Source of the DNA: Flavobacteriales bacterium
GTDB lineage: Bacteria; Bacteroidota; Bacteroidia; Flavobacteriales_E; Vicingaceae
Direction of reading: 5' to 3'
NCBI GenBank assembly: GCA_002402165.1
Contig: NVVI01000039.1
Coordinates: 6,846-13,888 of the forward strand
DNA: 7,043 bases
Within the stretch, counting starts at the first letter, position 1. Each line of letters starts with the position of its first letter. Below the pieces are notes generated by a model. That model was not told the DNA's origin, ran no database searches, and saw nothing but the letters and a program-made list of their open reading frames with translations. Position numbers and translations under genes: made by a program. This document shows, one piece after another, positions 1-6,261 of this stretch.

Positions 1-109
1 ACATTTTATCATAAGGATGAATTTCACAATAAACATTCAATTCTCTAACCCTTCTTGCTATAAGCTGAGTATACTGTGAGCCAAAATCTAAAATCAATAA
101 CTTTTCCAT
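1..109 (-). CDS. guaA: GMP synthase (glutamine-hydrolysing), N-terminal 36 residues, truncated by the window edge
   Basis: Only the first 36 codons are present; the gene continues beyond the left edge. The translation begins [20 protein letters not shown] and continues through [16 protein letters not shown]. The block [17 protein letters not shown], followed by the Y-EIHPY stretch, is the hallmark opening of the class I glutamine amidotransferase domain of GuaA. This domain releases ammonia from glutamine for the amination of XMP to GMP, the last step of guanine nucleotide synthesis, in the cytoplasm. The catalytic Cys-His-Glu triad and the ATP-pyrophosphatase domain lie outside the window. 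The ATG at 109-107 is chosen because family members begin this close to the LDFGSQ motif. The start lies only 8 bases from a promoter-like -7 element, so the transcript would be nearly leaderless. The gene is divergent from the T9SS cargo gene that starts at 315. Confidence 0.93.
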   Translation of the reverse strand, partial: MEKLLILDFGSQYTQLIARRVRELNVYCEIHPYDKM

Positions 110-117
110 ATTTCGAG

Positions 118-146
118 CAAAGATAAGTGATGTAAACTGATTACAA
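118..146 (-). promoter_or_regulatory. Bacteroidota-type promoter candidate for guaA
   Basis: On the minus strand, TATCTTTG (125-118) is an exact match to the TAnnTTTG -7 consensus of Bacteroidota. A TTG (146-144) lies 18 bases upstream, a normal position for the -33 element. Transcription would start around 112-114, leaving a leader of roughly 3-5 bases before the guaA ATG at 109. The motif match is seen directly; its use as a promoter is inferred. The rest of the 110-314 intergenic region is AT-rich. I found no exact TAnnTTTG on the plus strand for the divergent gene. Confidence 0.6.
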
Positions 147-275
147 TATTTTTAATTCATCATCTTTTCAAAATAACAAATAACTTTTTAACAGGTGTTA
201 ATAAATTAATCGTTATCAGATAGTTGCATTCTATATTTTCATTAACTTAGCACCGATTTAAGTGATTACCCTATA

Positions 276-289
276 GGAATTCATATTCC
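276..289. repeat. Short inverted repeat upstream of the first T9SS cargo gene
   Basis: GGAAT (276-280) and ATTCC (285-289) are perfect inverted arms around a 4-base centre, about 25 bases upstream of the ATG at 315. It could be an operator-like dyad or a small 5' leader hairpin. Five-base arms in such AT-rich sequence may also arise by chance, and no known binding-site family is recognised. Confidence 0.25.
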
Positions 290-314
290 AAAACCGCTTA
301 GTTTAATTTAATTA

Positions 315-2327
315 ATGAATATTTTTAAGTTAAATATTAAGCTAGTCTTAACCTTAATTTCCATACTTTTCTTTACAGAAATAGGCAAGTCTGCTGTATA
401 TTCTACTGATTACGAATCAGCTTCAAAAGGATCTTATGCTTGTGGCGCAGTAACATTAAATGGAATAAGTTGGAATTTTTGTGATGCCCTCATTGGAAGT
501 TTGGCCAATGACAGAAAAAATGGTGCTCAATCTGCAAGAGTTCGAAATACTGGAACTATGACTATGCTAGCAGATAAAACTAGTGGAGCAGGAACCATTG
601 GTGTTTATCATGCAAAATATGGATCTGACGGTAACTCCACTTGGCGACTAGAAGTATCTAATGATGGAGGAGCTACATGGACAGCCTATGTCAGTCCAAC
701 AATCACTACTAGTTCTACCACATTATCACTAGCATCTTTTTCAGCAAATGTTTCTGGAAATATTAGAGTAAGAATATTAAAATTAACAGGTGGTGGAAAT
801 CGAATAAATTTTGATGATTTTAGTATTACGGATGATGTTGCTTGTACACCTGTATCTGAACCCTTGGTAAATGCTAGTGCCTATACTTTTACCAATATTG
901 GATGCAACGGCATACAAATTTCATGGACTAGCCCTATTGCGAATGACAGTAGTTTAGTAGTAATGAAAGCAGGAAGCAATGTAACAACTGATCCAATAGA
1001 TGGCACTGTATATTCTGCTAATTCAACTTTTGGATCTGGATCTGACATAGGGACTTCAGAGTTTGTAGTTTATAATGGCTCTGGAACATCTCTAATTGTT
1101 AGTGGATTAGCTGCTTCGACAACTTATTTTATTAAAATATTTGAGTACAATGGTGAATCAACCTGTGTAGATTATAGAACATCGGATGAAATTTCGAGCT
1201 CTGAATCAACTGTTGCTTGTGATACTTGTGCGTATATGACTGCTGCATTAATTAACAGCTGTGATAACCTACCATGCACAGAAGGAGATAATGAAATGTT
1301 ATTTTTCAATTCTGGAAATTATTATGTGAGTACTGCTGATGCTGATATTACTATTAATTATGGATCTACATCACCAGCATCAAATACTTATGGAGATTCT
1401 TTTACCGCAAACCCTACTGCAATTACTAGTATGAATGCAGATCCAGGATGCTCTGGTATATATATTGATGCTACTACTGTAGAGTTCATTCCTCCTAACA
1501 CCTCTTTTCTAATTTTAAATGAAACTGTTTGTGCTGATGCTTTTGATTGGTCGAGTTTATGTGCAGGTGGAGGAAATATTTATGTTTTATTTTCAAGTGA
1601 TGCCACATGGACTAGTTCTGGACAATTCTCAAATTCACCCCCACTCTCTGGTAGATTTTTTAGAACAATATTTGGAGGATGTACATTGGACTACAGTTAT
1701 GACAATACCCTTCCTGCTGGTGACGGAGCAATAGTCTTTTGGGATGAAACTGCAGGAACTCCAGTATCTTACGATACTGATGGCTGTAGCCTACCTGCTT
1801 CTGTTTTACCAGTAACGTTGTTATATTTTGATGGAAATGCTATTAAAAATTCAAGCAACTTATTAGAATGGTCAACTTCTTCCGAAATTAATAATGATTA
1901 TTTTACCCTAGAACATTCTGCAAATGCAACAGATTTCAACCCTATTGGAATAGTTTATGGAGCAGGAAATAGTAGTTCTCAACTTTTTTATCAATTAATT
2001 GATGATAATCCTATCGCTGGAATTAATTATTACCGGTTAAAACAAACCGATTTGGATGGAGAATATGCCTATTCATCAATAATTGTAATCAACAATCAAT
2101 TTTCAGGGATAAAAATTTACGCCTCGAATAACTCACTTTTTATTGAGTCCAACAACTCAAACATAAGTGGGTCTCTTCAAATTTTTGATTTAACAGGAAG
2201 AATAGTAGTTGATTCTAAAATTAATTCTAATTCTAGAATAGGGCTTTCTGTTCTTAATAGTGGAACCTACATCTATCAATTTATTTCAGAAAATAATATC
2301 ATTTCAGACAAGTTTATAGTTCAATAG
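315..2327 (+). CDS. Secreted multidomain T9SS cargo protein: jelly-roll-like, FN3 and LTD-like domains with sorting domain
   Basis: A 670-residue protein predicted to be exported through Sec and then across the outer membrane by the type IX system. Residues 1-27 form a signal peptide: Lys-containing N-terminus, hydrophobic LVLTLISILFF, probable cleavage after KSA. Residues about 29-175 form a Gly/Ser/Thr-rich beta domain (ESASKGSYACGAVTLNGISW, NDRKNGAQSARVRNTG, closing NRINFDDFSIT) of the kind found at the start of many Bacteroidota secreted nucleases and adhesins. Residues 178-300 resemble a fibronectin type III domain (ISWTSP, then LAASTTYFIKIFEYNG). Residues 303-492 are a Cys-rich domain starting with EGDNEMLFFNSGNYYV, possibly lamin-tail-like. 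Residues 498-592 are the common linker beta-domain (LPVTLLYFDG, EINNDYF, GINYYRLKQTDLDGEYAYS). Residues 597-670 match the type A sorting domain (LQIFDLTGRIV, LNSGTYIYQF, KFIVQ end). The 14 cysteines are an even number, compatible with disulfides. No enzyme motif is seen; a surface adhesin or carbohydrate-binding role is a guess. Confidence 0.85.
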   Translation: MNIFKLNIKLVLTLISILFFTEIGKSAVYSTDYESASKGSYACGAVTLNGISWNFCDALIGSLANDRKNGAQSARVRNTGTMTMLADKTSGAGTIGVYHAKYGSDGNSTWRLEVSNDGGATWTAYVSPTITTSSTTLSLASFSANVSGNIRVRILKLTGGGNRINFDDFSITDDVACTPVSEPLVNASAYTFTNIGCNGIQISWTSPIANDSSLVVMKAGSNVTTDPIDGTVYSANSTFGSGSDIGTSEFVVYNGSGTSLIVSGLAASTTYFIKIFEYNGESTCVDYRTSDEISSSESTVACDTCAYMTAALINSCDNLPCTEGDNEMLFFNSGNYYVSTADADITINYGSTSPASNTYGDSFTANPTAITSMNADPGCSGIYIDATTVEFIPPNTSFLILNETVCADAFDWSSLCAGGGNIYVLFSSDATWTSSGQFSNSPPLSGRFFRTIFGGCTLDYSYDNTLPAGDGAIVFWDETAGTPVSYDTDGCSLPASVLPVTLLYFDGNAIKNSSNLLEWSTSSEINNDYFTLEHSANATDFNPIGIVYGAGNSSSQLFYQLIDDNPIAGINYYRLKQTDLDGEYAYSSIIVINNQFSGIKIYASNNSLFIESNNSNISGSLQIFDLTGRIVVDSKINSNSRIGLSVLNSGTYIYQFISENNIISDKFIVQ

Positions 2328-2448
2328 AACTGAGACAATTTAGGCTATTTTTTAGTTAATTAATTATTGTTTATTTAAAATTGAAATAAGTAATTCCCCC
2401 TATCATAGAATATCCTACTAATAACATTTTTTTTGTTAATTTAGTTAA

Positions 2449-3648
2449 GTGAAATTCTTCTTAATCATACTAACATTTTTAACTTTTCTCACTTCCAATG
2501 CTCAAGTTACTATTTGGTCTGAAGATTTTGATGGAAATGGTGGCTCTGGTAGTAATTGGGGGGCATTAAACCAAAACATAGGAGGGCAAGGGGCAAATGC
2601 AAATTTGTGGTACATCAGTTGTCAAGAAAACGGTGAAACTGTCGGTAATTGTGGCTTAGGCTGTGGCACAAATCAGACGTTACATTTAGGGTCAACTACA
2701 CTAGGTGATATAGGTGCTGCTTACGATGTAGGTTGTATGCCTGGCTGCCTCGTTTGCGATTTTTTTCCTGCATTCTGCTCTAATACAACAACTAATAAAA
2801 GGTCACAATCTCAAAACATAAATACAATTGGACAAACTACTTTAACTCTTAATTTTAATTACATAGAGAGAGGAGAAGGTGTTAATGATGACGCTATTGT
2901 GGAGTATAGCATAGATGGAGGTGCAACTTGGCTAACATTAATAAATACCGCAAAAACTCCCCTTGTCTGTAACCCCCAAGGGCAGTGGACTGCTTTTTCT
3001 ATAGTTTTACCTGTAACTACTGAAAATATTACTAACCTTAGAATTGCCTATAGATGGCAAAATAATACTGACGCTGTTGGAAACGACCCCACCTTTGCCG
3101 TTAACGATATAACCATAACAAAACCTAGTGTATTGCCAATAACCTTACTTTCTTTTAAAGCTACTATTAAAAACGATAATAATATACTTTTGGAATGGGT
3201 TACAGAATCTGAAATAAATAATAATTTCTTCATTATTGAACGCTCTAAAAATGCCATAGACTTTTCTACCATCATAACTATTGATGGAGCAGGAAACAGT
3301 AATACTAGTATTTATTATTCCGAAACAGACGTAAATATTCCAAAAAATAGTAACTTATATTATCGTTTAAAACAAATCGACTTTGATGGAAGATTTTCAT
3401 ACTCAGACATAATAAGCATTCAATCAAATACACCAAATTATAACATAATCTATGTCAATCATAGTTTATCTATCACGTCAAATAATGACAGAGCTAAAAT
3501 TGAAATTTATAATATAATTGGAGAAAATGTTTATTCTAATAATGTAAACAATTCAAAACACATAAATACTTCATCTTTTAATGCTGGAATCTACATTGTA
3601 AAAATTGGTACTTCTGATAATTTTATCGTAAGAAAAATAAAGTTTTAA
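2449..3648 (+). CDS. Secreted T9SS cargo protein with cysteine-rich beta-sandwich domain, GTG start
   Basis: A 399-residue secreted protein. The start is GTG at 2449: the codon just before it in frame is TAA (2446-2448), and no in-frame ATG precedes the signal peptide, so GTG is the only start that keeps it. Residues 1-18 (KFFLIILTFLTFLTSNA, then Q) are a clear signal peptide. Residues 20-226 form a jelly-roll or MAM-like beta domain (WSEDFDGNGG, LTLNFNYIERGEG, VEYSIDGGATW, IAYRWQNNTDAVGNDPTF, VNDITI) with eight cysteines (58, 68, 72, 96, 100, 103, 110, 174), seven of them clustered in the first half. Residues 229-325 are the linker domain (LPITLLSF, EINNNFFIIERS, YYRLKQIDFDGRFSYSD). Residues 333-399 are a type A sorting domain (IEIYNIIGENVYS, FNAGIYIVKI, RKIKF). 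Its C-terminal 170 residues are paralogous to those of the gene 121 bp upstream; the two may be co-transcribed. Ligand and function are not recognisable. Confidence 0.83.
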   Translation: MKFFLIILTFLTFLTSNAQVTIWSEDFDGNGGSGSNWGALNQNIGGQGANANLWYISCQENGETVGNCGLGCGTNQTLHLGSTTLGDIGAAYDVGCMPGCLVCDFFPAFCSNTTTNKRSQSQNINTIGQTTLTLNFNYIERGEGVNDDAIVEYSIDGGATWLTLINTAKTPLVCNPQGQWTAFSIVLPVTTENITNLRIAYRWQNNTDAVGNDPTFAVNDITITKPSVLPITLLSFKATIKNDNNILLEWVTESEINNNFFIIERSKNAIDFSTIITIDGAGNSNTSIYYSETDVNIPKNSNLYYRLKQIDFDGRFSYSDIISIQSNTPNYNIIYVNHSLSITSNNDRAKIEIYNIIGENVYSNNVNNSKHINTSSFNAGIYIVKIGTSDNFIVRKIKF

Positions 3649-3649
3649 T

Positions 3650-5242
3650 TTACTCCGCTGAAAGAATTACAAACTGTTTATCAAGCGGTTCAAGTTGATT
3701 TATTAATTCGTCAATAACCCCTTCTCTATAAAAAATTAATATAGAAATTAAATTATCGTGCCTTTCTTGTAAAGAATTATTTGGAAATAATTTTTCTTTT
3801 AAGTTTCTAATTTGATTTACAGCTACCTCTTCTTTCTGCTTTTCTGCTTTTATTAATCGGCTCTCAATATTTTTTAACGACTTGATACTTTTTTGTAATT
3901 CTGCCTTAACAAAAGGTTGTAATGATTGATCTATTCCTCCTGCTTTAATCACTATAGCTTCAAAAACATCCTCAATAGATTTCTCTTCCTCACTTAGCTC
4001 TAATATAATTTTAGAACCATTTTTTAAGTACTCTTTAATTAAAATTTCTATATCCTTAAATAAATCGGATGGTTCTATTTCTAATTTTAGTAATCGCTTG
4101 TTACTTCCTTTATCTACAAACAACACCGAATTTCTCAAAACCAATATTGGATAAGAAATATTATTAGCATCAAACATATTTTTTAACTGAAACCAATATG
4201 CTAACTCTCCTCCGCCACCAATGTATACTAAATTAGGCAATATCTTTTCTTGATACAGACAACGCATTGGGGCATTCGGGCTAAACCGCTCTGGAAAATC
4301 TTCTAATTCTTGGAGAATTTCTGACTCAGAAAATTGAAGTTCTGTATGGAGTACTTTATATTTTCCTTCTTCAAATACAATACGTTCTCGTAAACCTTCT
4401 CTTAAATAAAAAATATTGATTTCACGAGGTGTTACTTGTGCCTTAAATCCTATTTCTTTTAACTTTTCTGAAGTCTGATTAATTAACTGATGGTTTTTTC
4501 TATCCAACAATTCGCGCTTAATTTCATTAGTAAACAAACCTTTTAGTTGCTTATCGTCTCCATCAATTATTACCAACCCATACTTACCAAGCAACTCATT
4601 TACAATTCCTTTAATTGCTTCTGTATAAGTGTTTGAAGAAACATAGAACTTAGAAAATAATTCCATTATTTCTTTCACCCCATTTCTATCTCCTAAATCT
4701 TCTTTTAGATTTAATAGCAATTCCTCAACTCCTTCTAATTTTAGTCGCCCAACTGCACCTTTTTTTGAATTCGATAAAGCATAGCTTTTCTTAAACAAAT
4801 TAAAATGATTGATTTCTTTAAAATCATGATCTTCTGTTGCCATCCAATAAACAGGGACAAAATCATTCTCTGGATACTTGATTTTTAATTCCTTCGCTAA
4901 ATTAATAGTGGAAACTATTTTATAAATAAAATAAAGTGGACCAGTAAATAAATTAAGTTGGTGACCTGTTGTAACCGTAAAACAATTATCGCTTTTAAGG
5001 TTCTGAATATTTTTTTTTGTAGCTCCCGAAGCATTAACATCTACATTTTGTTGAGTTAAAGCTTCAACTAAAACTGTTCTATTAACTAATTTTTGTTTTC
5101 TTTCTTCAATGATTTTAGCAAAAGAATCTATATCACAATAATGATTATAAAAAGGTTTTAATTCTTCCTTCTCTTCTAAATAATTAACCATTAATTTAGA
5201 GAAGTAACCTGTTTGTTGATATGGAATTTGAGTATTATTCAT
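3650..5242 (-). CDS. bshC: Bacillithiol biosynthesis cysteine-adding enzyme BshC
   Basis: BshC completes bacillithiol synthesis by adding cysteine to glucosaminyl-malate, giving the low-molecular-weight thiol used for redox balance and detoxification in the cytoplasm of Firmicutes and many Bacteroidota. The 530-residue length is normal for the family. Diagnostic blocks are TTGHQLNLFTGPLYFIYK (residues 91-108), VYWMATEDHDFKEINHFNLF (131-150) and the SPNAPMRCLYQEKILPNL to GGGGELAYW stretch (321-350). Residues about 445-485 form the Lys/Glu-rich coiled coil typical of the family C-terminus, followed by LQERHDN. ATG (5242-5240) overlaps the stop of the upstream gene as ATGA, so this start is strongly favoured and translational coupling is likely. 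A run of nine A residues lies in the coding strand at codons 75-78. The stop lies one base from the stop of the convergent T9SS gene. bshA and bshB are not in the window. Confidence 0.94.
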   Translation of the reverse strand: MNNTQIPYQQTGYFSKLMVNYLEEKEELKPFYNHYCDIDSFAKIIEERKQKLVNRTVLVEALTQQNVDVNASGATKKNIQNLKSDNCFTVTTGHQLNLFTGPLYFIYKIVSTINLAKELKIKYPENDFVPVYWMATEDHDFKEINHFNLFKKSYALSNSKKGAVGRLKLEGVEELLLNLKEDLGDRNGVKEIMELFSKFYVSSNTYTEAIKGIVNELLGKYGLVIIDGDDKQLKGLFTNEIKRELLDRKNHQLINQTSEKLKEIGFKAQVTPREINIFYLREGLRERIVFEEGKYKVLHTELQFSESEILQELEDFPERFSPNAPMRCLYQEKILPNLVYIGGGGELAYWFQLKNMFDANNISYPILVLRNSVLFVDKGSNKRLLKLEIEPSDLFKDIEILIKEYLKNGSKIILELSEEEKSIEDVFEAIVIKAGGIDQSLQPFVKAELQKSIKSLKNIESRLIKAEKQKEEVAVNQIRNLKEKLFPNNSLQERHDNLISILIFYREGVIDELINQLEPLDKQFVILSAE

Positions 5243-6039
5243 TTTAATTGAATATGGATATGGTCATCGTGCCTCACAGCTCGGCAACCATGATATCTTA
5301 TTTTACTATTAGTCAGTTTCAACCTACTTTTTAAATGGGGTTCAATAAACATTTTACCTAAACCATTATTTTTCAAAATGAAATTAATTAACTTTTTTGT
5401 TCCTCTTTCAGAAAACCAAAGTTCGGAATTTATTTTACCAAAAGTTAAGTACTTTGGATAATCATATTGAAAATAACCGTTAGACTTACACTCCTTTATT
5501 TGATTATACTCATTTTCTTTTGGTTTTTCAAATACTCCATAACCACTTATTGATTTCTGTTTATTTGAAATTTTTCCATTTTTAGCTTCATAAATTAAAC
5601 TAATATCTATTTTCTTTCCATCATTATGGCTTAAATGTGGAAGTAAAGGAAATTTATTAATAAAGGGGAAATTAGCATCTAAATAACTTATTTCGATTTC
5701 TGAATCTTTTAACCTAAGTGCTGTAGCCGATAATAAATTATTTAATTTTGGCACAACATAATTTCTATTTAACAATATCGAAATATAATTTGTAGGTTTT
5801 ATTTTTTCCGAATGCCTAATCTTTTCCCTTCCAAATATTGGAGCAACAAAAGGAACAATTAAAAACGTAATGAATAAATAAGACACTAAAAAAATCAACA
5901 GTAACTTGAATTTAAACTCTTTTTTCCAAAACTTGCTTATCCATAAACTCAACAGAAGAACTATACCACCTATTTGAGTAAGTATTGTTAGAAAACAAAA
6001 TAATAATACCCATCCTACTATTTTAAAAAGTTTTTTCAT
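5239..6039 (-). CDS. Membrane-anchored M15/M74 (MepA-like) zinc peptidase candidate, probably acting on peptidoglycan
   Basis: A 266-residue protein with a hydrophobic N-terminus (residues about 7-34 and 45-69) followed by a soluble domain. The soluble domain carries the signature of the LAS / M15-M74 metallopeptidases. The first part is SHNDGKKIDISLIY (137-150), matching the H-x6-D zinc pair (His138, Asp145) in an SHxxGxxxD context. The second is a closing HDDHIHIQL (257-265) supplying His260 and His262. Between them, KMFIEPHLKSRL and IRYHGCRAVR resemble the region before the HxH of the murein endopeptidase MepA. In this family such enzymes cut peptide cross-links of peptidoglycan in the envelope. 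The Lys-rich loop at 35-45 suggests that residues 7-34 may form a helical hairpin and that TM2 leads to a periplasmic domain. Its TGA overlaps the bshC ATG by 4 bp. The family assignment rests on motifs only; an inactive homologue is possible. The start is the first ATG before the hydrophobic stretch. Confidence 0.68.
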   Translation of the reverse strand: MKKLFKIVGWVLLFCFLTILTQIGGIVLLLSLWISKFWKKEFKFKLLLIFLVSYLFITFLIVPFVAPIFGREKIRHSEKIKPTNYISILLNRNYVVPKLNNLLSATALRLKDSEIEISYLDANFPFINKFPLLPHLSHNDGKKIDISLIYEAKNGKISNKQKSISGYGVFEKPKENEYNQIKECKSNGYFQYDYPKYLTFGKINSELWFSERGTKKLINFILKNNGLGKMFIEPHLKSRLKLTNSKIRYHGCRAVRHDDHIHIQLK

Positions 6040-6053
6040 TTTTCAAATCAAAA

Positions 6054-6089
6054 GATTCCTCTGTTCCGCTACGCTCCAATCGGAATGAC
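6054..6089. repeat. REP/MITE-like palindromic intergenic element
   Basis: TTCCG (6064-6068) and CGGAA (6081-6085) can pair around a 12-base GC-richer loop. An outer ATTCC (6055-6059) can pair alternatively with GGAAT (6082-6086). The overall form, GATTCC at one end, a GCTACGCTC-type centre and CGGAATGAC at the other end, resembles the dispersed ATTCC...GGAATGAC palindromes common between genes in Bacteroidota and other bacteria. It is clearly more GC-rich than its surroundings. It lies just upstream of the peptidase candidate and would form a hairpin in its leader RNA. Genome-wide copy number cannot be seen from one window. Confidence 0.5.
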
Positions 6090-6136
6090 ATTCTAGTAAG
6101 TTTTTTTTTCGAGTTTATGCTAAATGTTTAGTTTTC

Positions 6137-6175
6137 TAAAACAAAAATAAACACATTTCCGCACTTGTTGCGGAA
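6137..6175 (-). terminator. Rho-independent terminator candidate for rimO
   Basis: Read on the minus strand, TTCCGCA and TGCGGAA form a perfect 7-bp stem (6175-6157) around the 5-base loop ACAAG. A U-rich but interrupted tract follows (GTTTATTTTTGTTTT). It is the best terminator-like structure between the rimO stop at 6262 and the peptidase start at 6039. The stem sequence also resembles the ATTCC/GGAAT repeat family, so it may be a repeat copy recruited as a terminator. Confidence 0.55.
6142..6149 (-). promoter_or_regulatory. Possible -7 element for the peptidase-bshC operon
   Basis: TATTTTTG on the minus strand matches the TAnnTTTG consensus of Bacteroidota, which would give a leader of roughly 100 bases. 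No TTG is found at the expected 17-23 base spacing upstream. The motif also lies inside the U-rich tract following the rimO terminator hairpin, so it may only be part of that tract. It is the only exact match I found in this intergenic region on this strand. Confidence 0.25.
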
Positions 6176-6176
6176 T

Positions 6177-6190
6177 CTGTTATTTAACAG
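6177..6190. repeat. Perfect palindrome CTGTTA-TT-TAACAG
   Basis: Six-base inverted arms around a TT centre, directly next to the terminator hairpin stem. It could be a protein-binding dyad or could extend the RNA structure in the rimO 3' tail. No known operator family is recognised. Confidence 0.35.
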
Positions 6191-6211
6191 TTGTATCTAT
6201 CAATAAATAGA

Positions 6212-6230
6212 CCCCTGAATAAATCAGAGG
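6212..6230 (-). terminator. Stem-loop just downstream of rimO
   Basis: On the minus strand, CCTCTGA, a TTTAT loop and TCAGGGG form a 7-bp stem with one G-U pair. The opposite strand would have an A-C mismatch at that position, so the fold favours a minus-strand RNA, consistent with rimO transcription. It starts about 31 bases after the rimO stop. The following sequence (TCTATTTATTG) is only moderately U-rich, so this may be a 3' stabilising hairpin or the first of two tandem terminators. Confidence 0.4.
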
Positions 6231-6261
6231 ATAATCTTTCTTTTTTGTTTTTCAAAAAGGT

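Noticed and set aside
180..240. TAACTTTT and TATATTTT as promoter elements for the first T9SS gene
   Set aside because: Each misses the final G of TAnnTTTG and has no TTG at the proper upstream spacing.
1519..1734. 71-codon plus-strand open frame inside the first T9SS cargo gene
   Set aside because: It lies fully within a well-supported secreted protein in another frame and shows no domain or signal of its own.
2340..2400. Imperfect AATTA/TAATT inverted repeat between the two cargo genes as a terminator
   Set aside because: The arms are short, interrupted and wholly AT, as expected by chance here, with no U-tract after the stem.
3048..3275. 75-codon minus-strand open frame opposite the second T9SS cargo gene
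   Set aside because: It is antisense to a gene with clear domains; no recognisable protein features.
6091..6109. T9 tract after the 6064-6085 hairpin as a plus-strand terminator
   Set aside because: No plus-strand gene lies upstream for it to terminate, and the tract starts 15 bases after the stem.
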